Positions 1-9,436 of a DNA stretch of 64,000 nt are shown here, piece after piece (the stretch's first letter is position 1; each line of letters opens with the position of its first letter). A program made the translations under genes and the position numbers. Origin of the DNA: Janthinobacterium sp. PC23-8 (GTDB lineage Bacteria; Pseudomonadota; Gammaproteobacteria; Burkholderiales; Burkholderiaceae_D); contig NZ_NJGY01000001.1 of the NCBI RefSeq assembly GCF_002250505.1, forward strand, positions 1,298,489 through 1,362,488. The letters run 5' to 3'. Under the pieces are notes generated by a model, which had not been told where the DNA came from, searched no databases, and worked only from the letters and a program-made list of their open reading frames with translations.

Positions 1-2578
1 CGGCGCGCATCTGGGTCTGCAGGGCCGGCAGGTAACGGCGCCAGCGGTCCATCGAGCGGGCCAGGCGGGCGGCCACTTGCGGGTTCAGGGCGTCGAGCGC
101 GATCACCTGCTCGGCCCAGAAGGCGTAGCCGCTGCCGTCGGGCGCATGGAACTGCGACGGATTGCCGTTGGTGAAATTGAAGATCAGGCTGCGCGCGCGG
201 TTCGGGTTTTTCAGGGTGAAGGCGGGATGCGTCATCAGCTTGCGCACGCCCGCCAGGTCGGTGCTCGGGGCGGCCGCCTGCATGGCGAACCATTTGTCAA
301 CCACCAGCGCCTCGCCCTGGAAGTCGCTGTAGAAGCTGGCCAGGGCCGCTTGCGCCGCTTCCTGGGCGCCAGAGTGTATCAGGGCGCCCAGCGCGGCGGC
401 GCGGTCGGTCATGTTGCCGGCGCTGTCGAACTGCTGCTGCGCCAGCGCCAGGTCGTCCGCTCCGGGCGCAATCAGCAGGTAAGAGAGCGCCAGGTTTTTC
501 AGCGCGCGCTTGCCGGCCGACAGGGCGTCGGGGCTGTAGTCGCCCGGCGTCAGGTTGGCGTGGTATTGCGCCAGCAGTTCCGGTTTGAGGGCGCTGGCAA
601 TCGTGCGGCGCATGAACTGGCGCGCCGCGTGGATCGCTTGCGGGTCGACCTGCGCCAGGCGCTCGGCGATGATGGTCTCGGACGGCAGGATCAGGGCCAG
701 CTCGCGGAAGGCCGGGTCCAGCGTGTCGTCAGCCAGCAGGACGCGCTGCGCTTCGATAAAGGTGTCGTCCAGGCTCAAGTCTGTGCCGGCGGCCACCGCG
801 CTGGTAAGCATCAACAGGCGCGCCATGGCCAGGCGCTGGCCCGCTTCCCAACGGTTCACCGGGTCGCTGTCGTGGCGGAACAGGTGCAGCAGTTCGGCGT
901 CGGTGTACGCATATTCCAGCACCACCGGCGCGGAAAAGTCGCGCAGCAGCGACGGCACGGGCAGCTCTGCCACATTGATGAAGCGGAAGGTCTGCCAGCC
1001 TTCAGTCAGTTCCAGCACGGCGCTGGTGCCGGTGATGGCGTCGCCACTTTCCAACTGCAGCGGCAGGTCGCGGCCATCGGCGCCCAACAGGCCCACGGTG
1101 ACGGGAATATGGAAAGGCAGCTTGTGCGACTGGCCGGGCGTGGCCGGGCAGCTTTGCCGCAGGGTCAGTTCAAACGTTTTGGCTGCGGCGTCGTAGCGCG
1201 ATTCGGCTTGCACCACGGGCGTGCCGGCCTGGCTGTACCAGCGCTCGAACTGGGTAAAGTCGCGGCCATTGGCGTCGGCCATGGCGGCGCGGAAGTCGTC
1301 GCACTGCACGGCCTGGCCATCGTGTCGTTCGAAATACAGGTCCATGCCCTTGCGAAAACCTTCGCGGCCCACCAGGGTCTGGTACATGCGCACCACTTCG
1401 GCGCCTTTTTCGTAAATCGTGACGGTGTAAAAATTATTAATCTCGACGAACGAGTCGGGACGCACCGGGTGCGCCATCGGGCCTGCGTCTTCGGGGAACT
1501 GCGCCTGGCGCAGGGTGCGCACCTGGTCGATGCGGGTCACGGCGCGGCCGGTGTCGGTGCCGATCATGTCGGCCGAGAATTCCTGGTCGCGAAACACCGT
1601 CAGGCCTTCTTTCAGCGACAGCTGGAACCAGTCGCGGCAGGTCACGCGGTTGCCGGTCCAGTTATGGAAATATTCATGGCCCACCACCGCTTCGATGCCG
1701 GCGTAATCGACGTCGGTGGCCACGCGCGCATTGGCCAGCACGTACTTGGTGTTGAAGATGTTCAGGCCCTTGTTTTCCATCGCGCCCATATTGAAGTCGC
1801 CGACGGCGACGATCATGAAGCGGTCCAGGTCCAGCTCCAGGCCGAAGCGTTCTTCGTCCCAGCGGATCGAGTTTTTCAGCGACTGCATGGCGTAGTCGGT
1901 CTTGTCGAGGTTGCCCTCTTCGACCCACACCTGCAGCAGCACTTCGCGGCCCGATTGCAGGGTGTAGCGCTCTTCCTGGCAGACCAGGCGCGCGGCGACC
2001 AGCGCGAACAGGTAGGACGGCTTCTTGAACGGGTCTTCCCACTTGGCGTAATGGCGGCCATCCCCCAGGTCGCCCTCTTCGATCAGATTACCATTCGACA
2101 ACAGCACCGGATATTGCTCCTTGTCGGCGCGCAGCATGACGGTGTACTTGGCCATCACGTCCGGGCGGTCCGGGAAGAAGGTAATGCGGCGAAAGCCTTC
2201 GGCTTCGCACTGGGTGAAGAAGTTATGGTTCGACACGTACAGGCCGGACAGCGAGGTATTATCCTGCGGCGCGAGGATGGTTTCGATATCGAGTTCAACC
2301 TCGTCGGGCGCCTTCGGGATCGTCAGCATGCCGGACGTCAGCTTGTATTGCGAGGGTTTGAGCAGCTTGCCGTTCAGGCGTAGCTGTACCAGCTCGATAT
2401 GCTCGCCGTGCAGTTCGATGCTGCGGCTGGTGCTGTCGGGATTGCGATGCATGCGGATCCGGCTCGCCACGATGGTGCGGGCGGGATCGAGATCGAAACC
2501 CAGTTCCACGGTATCGACCAGATAGCTGGGCGGCGTGTAATCCTGGCGGTAAATCGTCTGAGGGCTGTCTGTGCGCAT
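1..2578 (-). CDS. pepN: Aminopeptidase N, M1 family (C-terminus cut by window edge)
   Basis: Zinc metallopeptidase that removes N-terminal residues from peptides in the cytoplasm. On the minus strand the frame starts MRTDSPQTIYRQDY and shows the M1 exopeptidase motif GAMEN (about residue 262) and the zinc site HEYFHNWTGNRVTCRDW (about 296-312), followed by the LKEGLTVFRDQEFS segment with the third zinc ligand. About 859 codons are visible; the family is near 880, so roughly 20-25 C-terminal residues lie beyond position 1. The length and order fit the E. coli-type PepN rather than the eukaryotic-like M1 enzymes. It is divergent from the DUF4136 lipoprotein gene. A long open frame on the opposite strand (77-2383) is only a high-GC antisense shadow. 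Confidence 0.96.
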   Translation of the reverse strand, partial: MRTDSPQTIYRQDYTPPSYLVDTVELGFDLDPARTIVASRIRMHRNPDSTSRSIELHGEHIELVQLRLNGKLLKPSQYKLTSGMLTIPKAPDEVELDIETILAPQDNTSLSGLYVSNHNFFTQCEAEGFRRITFFPDRPDVMAKYTVMLRADKEQYPVLLSNGNLIEEGDLGDGRHYAKWEDPFKKPSYLFALVAARLVCQEERYTLQSGREVLLQVWVEEGNLDKTDYAMQSLKNSIRWDEERFGLELDLDRFMIVAVGDFNMGAMENKGLNIFNTKYVLANARVATDVDYAGIEAVVGHEYFHNWTGNRVTCRDWFQLSLKEGLTVFRDQEFSADMIGTDTGRAVTRIDQVRTLRQAQFPEDAGPMAHPVRPDSFVEINNFYTVTIYEKGAEVVRMYQTLVGREGFRKGMDLYFERHDGQAVQCDDFRAAMADANGRDFTQFERWYSQAGTPVVQAESRYDAAAKTFELTLRQSCPATPGQSHKLPFHIPVTVGLLGADGRDLPLQLESGDAITGTSAVLELTEGWQTFRFINVAELPVPSLLRDFSAPVVLEYAYTDAELLHLFRHDSDPVNRWEAGQRLAMARLLMLTSAVAAGTDLSLDDTFIEAQRVLLADDTLDPAFRELALILPSETIIAERLAQVDPQAIHAARQFMRRTIASALKPELLAQYHANLTPGDYSPDALSAGKRALKNLALSYLLIAPGADDLALAQQQFDSAGNMTDRAAALGALIHSGAQEAAQAALASFYSDFQGEALVVDKWFAMQAAAPSTDLAGVRKLMTHPAFTLKNPNRARSLIFNFTNGNPSQFHAPDGSGYAFWAEQVIALDALNPQVAARLARSMDRWRRYLPALQTQMRA

Positions 2579-2748
2579 GGGATGGAATGGGGGCGGAGGC
2601 AAAAGCCTATTTTACCAATACCAGCACAGAGCGGGCCTGATTTGGGCTTGATTCAGGCCATTTACTTCAATCAATAGCGGCAACCGCGCGCCAGCGCACA
2701 CACAGGGTAACAAACTGTAATAATCATCAGCACTGGAATAACGTAGTC

Positions 2749-2759
2749 TTACACTGTAA
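2749..2759. promoter_or_regulatory. Short perfect palindrome in the pepN/lipoprotein divergent gap
   Basis: TTACACTGTAA is a perfect 11-bp palindrome lying 54 bases before the lipoprotein start, in the 234-base gap between divergent genes. It could be half of an operator or overlap a promoter. No regulator can be named from it and an 11-bp palindrome can arise by chance. Confidence 0.2.
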
Positions 2760-2812
2760 AGCGATACATTTCGTCCGCCAGGTGGCGGATTGCATATTGA
2801 GGAGATTCGGCA

Positions 2813-3439
2813 ATGAAATACCTGGCCATATTCATGACCGCGCTGACGGTGCTGCTGACCGGCTGCGCCACCACCATCCGCAGCGACGTCACGGTGTTCC
2901 ACGACTGGCCGGCCCAGCAGAATGATAAATCGTATGTCTTCGTGGCGCCGCCCGCCGAGGAAGACACCCTCGAATACCGCAGCTACCAGAACCTGGTGCG
3001 CGCCGAACTGGCCAAGCATGGCTTCGGCGAAGCGTCGGGTCCGGACAGCGCCAAATTGCGCGTCGCCATGCGCTTTGCCACGATGGATGTGCCTGAACGC
3101 GTGCTGCAGGCCACCGACCCGTTCTGGTACGGCCCCGGCTACTGGCCCGGCCGGTACGGCTACCGCTACGGCGCCTGGCCCGGCTACGGCCGCTTCGGCT
3201 ACAGCCCGTTCTGGGGCGGTCCGATGGCGGTGGAAGAAACCGTGCATCATCAATTCGAACGCGAACTGCGCGTGACGATCAATGAAAATACGGGCAAGAA
3301 GCTGTACGACGTGACCGTGCATTCGAGCAGCGGCAAGCGCGCCACGCCGCAAGTGATGCCGGCCATGGTGGCCAGCGCCTTTGCCGACTTCCCGGGCCGT
3401 AGCGGCGTGCCGCGCCAGGTGGAAGTGAAGGTCGAATAA
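2813..3439 (+). CDS. DUF4136-family lipoprotein
   Basis: A 208-residue predicted lipoprotein. The N-terminus is a short signal peptide ending in the lipobox LLTGC, with the lipidated cysteine at residue 18. The mature part fits the DUF4136 pattern: an early segment with the strand FVFDWP-like VFHDWPAQQ, an LE..Y.NLVR..L...GF motif, and a central Tyr/Gly/Trp/Pro-rich stretch (about 105-140), then a C-terminal beta-rich part. Function is not known for the family; an envelope location is inferred from the lipobox. The start is chosen because it opens the signal peptide and follows GGAG. It is a single-gene unit, divergent from pepN and closed by a strong terminator. Confidence 0.85.
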   Translation: MKYLAIFMTALTVLLTGCATTIRSDVTVFHDWPAQQNDKSYVFVAPPAEEDTLEYRSYQNLVRAELAKHGFGEASGPDSAKLRVAMRFATMDVPERVLQATDPFWYGPGYWPGRYGYRYGAWPGYGRFGYSPFWGGPMAVEETVHHQFERELRVTINENTGKKLYDVTVHSSSGKRATPQVMPAMVASAFADFPGRSGVPRQVEVKVE

Positions 3440-3454
3440 ATCATCGTACCCATG

Positions 3455-3494
3455 AAAAACCGGCTGGTGCGCGCAAGCGGCCAGCCGGTTTTTT
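3455..3494 (+). terminator. Rho-independent terminator after the DUF4136 lipoprotein
   Basis: A 13-bp stem (AAAAACCGGCTGG pairing with CCAGCCGGTTTTT) with a 13-base loop and a six-T run, 15 bases after the stop codon. The A-rich left arm means it may also stop transcription arriving from the minus-strand genes to the right. Confidence 0.9.
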
Positions 3495-3506
3495 GTCGTC
3501 CGCAGA

Positions 3507-3620
3507 TTAGCTGTAGAACGCTTCGGTGGCAAACGTGATCACGCCCACCAGGGCCACGGCCAGCACCAGCACGATCAATAGCCGGCCGAATTTCGGATTG
3601 CCGTCGTCGCCGCCGCTCAT
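3507..3620 (-). CDS. Small single-span membrane protein coupled to the quinone oxidoreductase
   Basis: A 37-residue frame, MSGGDDGNPKFGRL followed by a hydrophobic span LIVLVLAVALVGVITF and a short tail ATEAFYS. Its ATG overlaps the oxidoreductase stop codon by 4 nt (ATGA), so it is probably translated by coupling. Its stop lies just before the terminator arm of the convergent lipoprotein gene. The charged N-terminus, single membrane segment and overlap support a real small gene; no function can be assigned. It is too short for most automatic gene callers. Confidence 0.6.
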   Translation of the reverse strand: MSGGDDGNPKFGRLLIVLVLAVALVGVITFATEAFYS

Positions 3621-4606
3621 GGCACGATAATCGTCGAGCCGGACGTCTTGCGCCCTTCCAGGTCACGGTGGGCCTGGACGATATCGGCCAGCTTGTAGCG
3701 CTGGCGCACTTCCACCTGCACTTCGCCGCTGCCGACCACGCCGAACAGCGAGGCGGCCATCTCTTCGAGCCTGGCGCGGTCCGAGGCATAGCTGAACAGC
3801 GACGGGCGCGTGATGAACAGCGAACCGCGCGAGCCGAGTTCGGTCAGCGAAAACGGCGGCACCGGGCCGGAGGCATTGCCGAAGCTGACCATCATGCCCA
3901 GCGGCGCCAGGCAGTCGAGCGAACCCGTAAACGTATCCTTGCCGATCGAGTCGTAGACCACCGAGACACCCTTGCCGCCGGTGATGTCGCGCACGCGCTC
4001 GACAAAATTGTCGGTGTTGTAGTTGATGACGTGGGCCGCGCCGTGGGCCAGCGCCAGCTGCGCCTTTTCGTCCGAGCCGACCGTGCCGATCAGGTTGACG
4101 CCCATCACTTTCGCCCACTGGCAGGCGATCAGGCCGACGCCGCCGGCGGCCGCGTGGAACAGTATCGTGTCGCCCGCTTTCAGCGCCACCGTGCGGTGCA
4201 GCAGGTATTGCACCGTCAGGCCCTGCAGCATCATGGCGGCGGCCGTGTCGAAACCGATACGATCGGGCAGCGCCAGCAAGGCCGAGGCGGGGATATTGCG
4301 CTGCTCGGCATACGCGCCATTGATGCGCGCCGCATAAGCGACCCGGTCGCCCACCTTGACATCGGTGACGCCCTCGCCCACCGCTTCGACCACGCCCGCG
4401 CCTTCCACGCCCAAACCGGCCGGCAGCAGCTGCGGATACAGGCCGGTGCGGAAATACACGTCGATGAAATTGAGGCCGATCGCCTCGTGTTTCACGCGCG
4501 CTTCGCCGGGGCCGGGCGGCGCCAGCTCCATGTCGACATACTCCATCACTTCGGGGCCGCCCGTGCGCTGCATGCGGATGGCCTTGGTCGTTATCATGTC
4601 CGTCAT
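3617..4606 (-). CDS. qor: NADPH:quinone oxidoreductase (zinc-free MDR family)
   Basis: A 329-residue medium-chain reductase that uses NADPH to reduce quinones or enone electrophiles. The N-terminal GroES-like domain (about 1-130) has GPGEARVKHEAIGLNFIDVY; the Rossmann domain carries the AAAGGVGLIACQWAK nucleotide motif (about 155-170). The catalytic zinc ligands of alcohol dehydrogenases are absent, as in Qor. The start at 4606 follows AGGAG at good spacing; a longer upstream open frame lacks homology. It lies downstream of mgsA on the same strand with a 23-nt gap and overlaps the small membrane gene. Pairing with methylglyoxal synthase suggests a role around reactive carbonyls, but this is inference. 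Confidence 0.93.
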   Translation of the reverse strand: MTDMITTKAIRMQRTGGPEVMEYVDMELAPPGPGEARVKHEAIGLNFIDVYFRTGLYPQLLPAGLGVEGAGVVEAVGEGVTDVKVGDRVAYAARINGAYAEQRNIPASALLALPDRIGFDTAAAMMLQGLTVQYLLHRTVALKAGDTILFHAAAGGVGLIACQWAKVMGVNLIGTVGSDEKAQLALAHGAAHVINYNTDNFVERVRDITGGKGVSVVYDSIGKDTFTGSLDCLAPLGMMVSFGNASGPVPPFSLTELGSRGSLFITRPSLFSYASDRARLEEMAASLFGVVGSGEVQVEVRQRYKLADIVQAHRDLEGRKTSGSTIIVP

Positions 4607-4629
4607 CGTCGTCTCCTGGAGGGGGTGAT

Positions 4630-5025
4630 TCAGGCCGCAGCCAGAGCGTCGGCCTGGGTTTGCAGTTGCGACAGTACCAGATGGGCCGTCGACAGATTGG
4701 TGGCGCACGCCACATTGTGCACGTCGCAGGCGCGCACCAAGGCGTTGATGTCCGGTTCGTGCGGCTGCGGCGTCATCGGGTCGCGCAGGAAGATCACGCA
4801 ATCGATCATGCCTTCGACCAGTAGCGAGCCGATCTGCAAGTCGCCGCCGAACGGCCCCGAATGCTTGCGCTCGACCGTCAAGCCCAGCTCGTTGATCAGG
4901 CGCCCGCCCGTGGTGCCGGTGGCGGACAAGTCGCACGTCTTGAGAAAATCGAGGTACTCGCCTGCCAGGGTGATCATGTCATCTTTTTTCTTGTCGTGGG
5001 CAATCAGGGCGATGCGTGTTTTCAT
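4630..5025 (-). CDS. mgsA: Methylglyoxal synthase
   Basis: A 131-residue enzyme that converts dihydroxyacetone phosphate to methylglyoxal and phosphate, bypassing lower glycolysis when phosphate is limiting. Family hallmarks are the start [14 protein letters not shown], the phosphate-binding [20 protein letters not shown] with the catalytic aspartate, and [12 protein letters not shown]. Length is as expected from bacterial MgsA, which is usually 130-155 residues. It lies between the EamA transporter (27-nt gap upstream) and qor downstream, all on the minus strand, so the three may be cotranscribed. Confidence 0.95.
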   Translation of the reverse strand: MKTRIALIAHDKKKDDMITLAGEYLDFLKTCDLSATGTTGGRLINELGLTVERKHSGPFGGDLQIGSLLVEGMIDCVIFLRDPMTPQPHEPDINALVRACDVHNVACATNLSTAHLVLSQLQTQADALAAA

Positions 5026-5052
5026 GGTGAACCGTCTCAGTGGGTGGGTGGG

Positions 5053-5967
5053 TTATTTTTTCTTTGAAAGCAGATAGATACCGGCCAGTACCAGGCCGGT
5101 GCCGGCCAGCTGCCAGCCGGTGATCGGCTCGCCGAGGATGATGGCGCCCAAAAACAGGGTCGACACGGGGCCGATCATGCCGGCCTGCGAAGCGACGGGT
5201 GCGCCGATGCGCTCGACGGCGATCATGGTCATGAATACCGGCAGCACGGTGCAAAAAATACCGTTGACCAGCGACCAGCCATACACGGGCATGGGCTGGC
5301 TCAGCATGCCGACCGGGCGCAGGATCAAGAACTGGGCGATGCAGGCAAAGCTGGCCACGCACATCGCATACGACACCAGCCGCGTGGCGCCGATGCGTTT
5401 CACCAGTTCGCCCGAACCGAGCAGGTAGACCGCATAGGAACAGGCCGAGCCCAGCACCAGGGTCGAACCGAGCACGATATTGCTGGCGCCCGAGCGCAGG
5501 TCATGCACGAACACCAGCACGATGCCGCAATACGAGATGAGCAGCGCCAGCCACTGCAGGCGGCTGATGGTGTGCTTGAGAAAGACGGTACTGATCAACA
5601 ACACGAAGGTCGGTGTCAGGAACAGTATCAATCGTTCCAGGCCGACGGAGATATATTGCAGGCCAAGAAAGTCCAGATAGCTCGACAGGTAATAACCGAC
5701 CAGCCCCAGCCCCACCAGCTGCCAGCGGTCGCGCCACGCCAGAGGCGGCTCGGTGCGCATCTGCCAGCAGGCGATGACGGCAAACACGGGGACGGAAAAA
5801 ATCATGCGAAAAGCGATGACCGTGACCGCATCGACCGGATATTGGTACAACAGCTTGGCGACGATGGCCTTGGTGGAAAACAGCACCGCGCCGCCCACGG
5901 CGATGGCCAGGCCACCGAGGTAGACGGCGCGGGGAGTGGCGGATGCGGACAAGGGGCTGGTGCTCAT
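5053..5967 (-). CDS. EamA/DMT-family transporter
   Basis: A 304-residue inner-membrane protein of the drug/metabolite transporter superfamily: about ten hydrophobic helices in two EamA repeats, the first near residues 14-145 and the second near 155-300, ending in a KKK tail. These proteins export metabolites or amino acids; the substrate cannot be read from the sequence. The ATG at 5967 (MSTSPLSASATP) is preferred over a TTG six codons earlier. It is the first gene of a minus-strand run into mgsA and qor. Confidence 0.88.
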   Translation of the reverse strand: MSTSPLSASATPRAVYLGGLAIAVGGAVLFSTKAIVAKLLYQYPVDAVTVIAFRMIFSVPVFAVIACWQMRTEPPLAWRDRWQLVGLGLVGYYLSSYLDFLGLQYISVGLERLILFLTPTFVLLISTVFLKHTISRLQWLALLISYCGIVLVFVHDLRSGASNIVLGSTLVLGSACSYAVYLLGSGELVKRIGATRLVSYAMCVASFACIAQFLILRPVGMLSQPMPVYGWSLVNGIFCTVLPVFMTMIAVERIGAPVASQAGMIGPVSTLFLGAIILGEPITGWQLAGTGLVLAGIYLLSKKK

Positions 5968-6013
5968 GACCAGATTGTAAGGCAATTTCGGGGTCAGCCC
6001 CCAACCCCGGCCA

Positions 6014-8491
6014 TCAGGCTATCACGACCCCCGCCGTTCCCGCCGTCACCGTCGCCGTCGTTACCCGCGCAATCACATTCGCCGGCGCGCTGGCCCCCAC
6101 CAGTTTATTGACCTGCTTGAACTGCGCCACCAGCTTGCCCGGCGTGAGCGTCACCACCGTGTAGCCTTGCGCATCGGTATTGAGGTGCTTGAGCCACGGG
6201 TTGTTGCCCAGGCTTGATAACTGCTGCGCCAGAGCCAGCAAGGTCACGCTGAAGTCGGTGCTGGCCTTCAGGGCCGCCTGCACGGCAGTGACGGTCGCGT
6301 CGAGCTGCGCTTCGGGCACGCCCCTGGCGCCCAGGGCGCCGCGCAGTTGCACGCGCAGTTGTTCCAGCAGGCTGTCGAGGGTCGGCGCCGCCTTGCCCAT
6401 GGTGTAGTCGAGCAGGTTGATGGCCAGGTTGACCGTGCCCACGCCCGGCACGGGAATGGCCAGCGGGTAGCTGACCAGGGTGCCGATATCGCCCTGCGCG
6501 GCCGAATTCATGTAGCTGAAGAAGGAGTCGGAACTCACGCCCGCCGACACCAGATCCACCATCACCGGCGTGCCGCCACCGGCGGCGTCGAAATCGTCGT
6601 TGACCGTGCCGGCAAAGAAGGAGTGAATGTCGCCGGTGATCGCCACCACGTTGCCGATGGCATTGGTTTTCAGGTGCGCCATCAGCGCCTTGCGCTCGCT
6701 GTTGTAGCCGTCCCACTGGTCGCAATTGAGCAGGAAACGGTTGAAGAACGGCGCCAGCGCTGCGGCCTGGCCGGAGCTTTTCACGAATGCGGATTGAGCC
6801 TGTTTGGCCTGCACGTCGGGCTTGATCCAGCCAAAGGCAATCACTTGCGCGCCAGCCGTGGCCGAGCCGCTGTTGTAGGCCGCCACCGTCATGCCGGCCT
6901 GCGCGTTTGACAAGCCCGCGCCGACGGCGGCTGCGGCCTGCGCCGCAGTATTGCCGCCGGCGCCGGCAATCGCCATCGCCGCCGCCTGCGCCATCGCACT
7001 GGTCGCGCCGGCCGTCGAGGCCGCCACGATAGCCGAGGCCAGCGGCACGCTGCCGCCGACCAGCGGCAAGGTCGAGGCGATCGCCGCGCCGATCTTGCTC
7101 ACGCTGCCCAGCGCTACCAGGGTGGCGATGGCGTCGATGCCGTTCAGGCCCATGCGCAGCAGGGACACTTCATTGCCCCACAGTTTCCAGGTGGACGTCG
7201 CGGCCTTCATCTTGCCCTTCCACCATTCGCGCTGGGTGGTGCCCAGCATGCCGACGGCGGCCAACGGATCGGTTCCGGCCTTGGTGGCGGCCGCCATCTT
7301 TTGCGCCTCCACGCTGTCGAACAGCTGCTGCGGCACCAGGTAGCGGCTGCCGATGCTGCCCAGCGGCTTGCCGGTGGCCGGGTTGATGGTCGCTTCGGCA
7401 ATCGCATGGTCGGCGCGGTACAGGCGCTCGTCCGTCATGATGAGTTGCATCAGCTTGCCGAACTGGAAATCGCGGTAGATCTGGATATTCTGGAAGCTGG
7501 TGGCGGCGGCGTCGAAGGAGACGTCGGCCGGCATGTATTCGAACCAGGCCTGGTTGGCGCTGCGCCGGCGCGAGGGCTGGTGCAAATCGCTGCCATCAAG
7601 CGCCACGATGCCTTCGTAGGTGGACGCGTCCTGCCAGGCGTCGTCGGTGAATTCATGGTCGTCCCAGATGGCGATCAAGGCGAAGCGCTCGTGCACGGCC
7701 TGCAGGCGGGCGTCGGTGCGGTATTTTTTGTACAGATAGCGGTAGTCGGCGGTGCTGGTGGCGTATTTGGCGCCGGCGCTGCCGCTCTTGAAGGTGCCGT
7801 CGGGCAGCTTCAACTGGTCGTGGCGGCTTTCCACGGCGCCGCTCTGGAACGCTTCGCCCACCGTTTCGTAGATGTAGTCGCCCAGGTGGACGATAAAGTC
7901 GAGATTTTCATTGGCGGCGATATGGCCGAGCGCGCCCCAGTGGTTGATGCTCCAGTCCTGGCAGGTCAGGTAGGCGAACTGCAGTTGCGCCACGTCGGCG
8001 GTGGCGGCCGGCGCCGTCTTGAAGCGGCCCACGTTGGAGCGCACGTCGCCGGCGATGAACTGGTAAAAATACGTTTGCCCCGGCTGCAGGCCGGTGACCT
8101 TGTGGCGCAGGGTATTGTCAAAGTCCGCCTTCAGGGGCAATTTGGCGTCGACGATGGTGGTGCCCGCCAGGGCCTTGTTGCTGCCGAGGGAAGAGGAATT
8201 ATCAAGCGCGCTGACGATCAGGCGCACCGCCACCTGCACGCCGGCGGCCGGCGCTGGTGCGACAGCGTCCAGGCTGGCGGGCACCACGCGCGTCCACAGC
8301 ATGACGCTGTCCGGGCGCGGATCGCCGGACGCCACGCTTTGCGGGAACTGCCAGTCGCCGCCCATGGCGAGCGGCACGCTGGCGTCGCTGTGGTCGCTGC
8401 CGCCGCAGGCGGCGAGGCCGGCAGTGGCGACAGAAACGGTTATAAAGCCACCCAATTTGAGGAATTGACGCCGGTTGATCTGACTTGCCAT
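6014..8491 (-). CDS. PhoD-like phosphatase/phosphodiesterase, Tat-exported, with Ala/Gly-rich insertion
   Basis: An 825-residue secreted metallophosphoesterase of the PhoD family. The N-terminus has a twin-arginine signal (INRRQFLKLGG) and LAACGG, so it may be a Tat-exported lipoprotein. A PhoD N-terminal domain follows (GGDWQFPQSVASGDPRPDSVMLWTR region, about 43-145), then the metal-binding core with LGDYIYE, WDDHEFTDD and ITGDIHSFFAG. PhoD enzymes are usually 500-600 residues; here an Ala/Gly-rich, low-complexity block of about 110 residues (about 455-570) splits the catalytic core. The C-terminal 150 residues are also extra. It is divergent from yebC. Substrate is unknown; phosphate diester or monoester release in the periplasm is inferred from the family. 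Confidence 0.88.
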   Translation of the reverse strand: MASQINRRQFLKLGGFITVSVATAGLAACGGSDHSDASVPLAMGGDWQFPQSVASGDPRPDSVMLWTRVVPASLDAVAPAPAAGVQVAVRLIVSALDNSSSLGSNKALAGTTIVDAKLPLKADFDNTLRHKVTGLQPGQTYFYQFIAGDVRSNVGRFKTAPAATADVAQLQFAYLTCQDWSINHWGALGHIAANENLDFIVHLGDYIYETVGEAFQSGAVESRHDQLKLPDGTFKSGSAGAKYATSTADYRYLYKKYRTDARLQAVHERFALIAIWDDHEFTDDAWQDASTYEGIVALDGSDLHQPSRRRSANQAWFEYMPADVSFDAAATSFQNIQIYRDFQFGKLMQLIMTDERLYRADHAIAEATINPATGKPLGSIGSRYLVPQQLFDSVEAQKMAAATKAGTDPLAAVGMLGTTQREWWKGKMKAATSTWKLWGNEVSLLRMGLNGIDAIATLVALGSVSKIGAAIASTLPLVGGSVPLASAIVAASTAGATSAMAQAAAMAIAGAGGNTAAQAAAAVGAGLSNAQAGMTVAAYNSGSATAGAQVIAFGWIKPDVQAKQAQSAFVKSSGQAAALAPFFNRFLLNCDQWDGYNSERKALMAHLKTNAIGNVVAITGDIHSFFAGTVNDDFDAAGGGTPVMVDLVSAGVSSDSFFSYMNSAAQGDIGTLVSYPLAIPVPGVGTVNLAINLLDYTMGKAAPTLDSLLEQLRVQLRGALGARGVPEAQLDATVTAVQAALKASTDFSVTLLALAQQLSSLGNNPWLKHLNTDAQGYTVVTLTPGKLVAQFKQVNKLVGASAPANVIARVTTATVTAGTAGVVIA

Positions 8492-8636
8492 GATTTTCTT
8501 ACCCCGAAGTAACCCGAAAGCGCGTCACTTTAGCAACACAATATGTCGGCTTCATGACCGGGACAGCCGGCGGCCGGGGGGGCCGCTATGCTAAAATGTC
8601 CGCCACAATTGAACACCCGTCTAAGGAAGATTCGAC

Positions 8637-9362
8637 ATGGCAGGACATAGCAAATGGGCCAACATCAAGCATAAAAAGGCTGCCACGGATGCCAAGCGCG
8701 GCAAAATCTGGACCCGCCTGATCAAGGAAATCACGGTCGCGGCCCGCATGGGCGGCGCCGACGCCATCACCAATCCGCGCCTGCGCCTGGCGGTCGACAA
8801 GGCGGCTGACGCCAATATGCCGAAAGATAACGTGCAGCGCGCGATCAACCGCGGCAGCGGCGGCGTCGATGGCGCCAACTACGAAGAAGTACGCTACGAA
8901 GGCTACGGCGTGGGCGGCGCGGCCGTGATCGTCGAATGCATGACCGACAATAAAGTACGCACGGTGGCCGAAGTACGCAACGCCTTCAACAAGAACGGCG
9001 GCAACATGGGCAACGAAGGCTCGGTTGCCTTCATGTTCCAGCACTGCGGCCAGCTGCTGTTCGCGCCGGGCACCGACGAAGACAAATTGATGGAAGCGGC
9101 CCTGGAAGCGGGCGCCGACGACGTGATCGCCGACGACGAAGGCGGCTTCGAAGTGGTGACGCCGGTGCACGATTTCGCCGCCGTCAAGGAAGCGCTGGAA
9201 GCGGCAGGCTTCAAGGCCGAAGTGGCCGAAGTAATCATGAAACCGGCCACCGAAACCGTCTATTCCGGCGACGACGCGATCAAGATGCAAAAGCTGATCG
9301 ATGCGCTGGAGTTGCTCGACGACGTGCAGGAAGTGTTCACCAACGCACTCATTGAAAACTGA
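8637..9362 (+). CDS. yebC: YebC/PmpR-family protein (TACO1 family)
   Basis: A 241-residue member of the YebC family, beginning with the diagnostic [23 protein letters not shown] and containing [15 protein letters not shown]. Members have been described as transcriptional regulators (PmpR, quorum sensing) and, more recently, as factors that help ribosomes through proline-rich stretches. Length matches the family exactly. It is divergent from the PhoD-like gene and is followed 74 nt later by purD, with a GC hairpin between them. Confidence 0.95.
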   Translation: MAGHSKWANIKHKKAATDAKRGKIWTRLIKEITVAARMGGADAITNPRLRLAVDKAADANMPKDNVQRAINRGSGGVDGANYEEVRYEGYGVGGAAVIVECMTDNKVRTVAEVRNAFNKNGGNMGNEGSVAFMFQHCGQLLFAPGTDEDKLMEAALEAGADDVIADDEGGFEVVTPVHDFAAVKEALEAAGFKAEVAEVIMKPATETVYSGDDAIKMQKLIDALELLDDVQEVFTNALIEN

Positions 9363-9387
9363 TTCGAGAATAAATCACACGCACTCA

Positions 9388-9407
9388 AGGGCGGCCTCCC
9401 CCGCCCT
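9388..9407 (+). other. GC-rich hairpin between yebC and purD
   Basis: AGGGCGG and CCGCCCT form a perfect 7-bp stem with a 6-base loop, 25 bases after the yebC stop. There is no T-run, so it is not a classic intrinsic terminator; it may attenuate or stabilise the message. Confidence 0.35.
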
Positions 9408-9436
9408 GCAACCCCCACACTGAACGAACGGTCCCT

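Noticed and set aside
77-2383. A 768-codon open frame on the plus strand
   Set aside because: It is antisense to pepN, whose minus-strand product has complete catalytic motifs; Arg/His/Gln-rich shadows are common in high-GC DNA.
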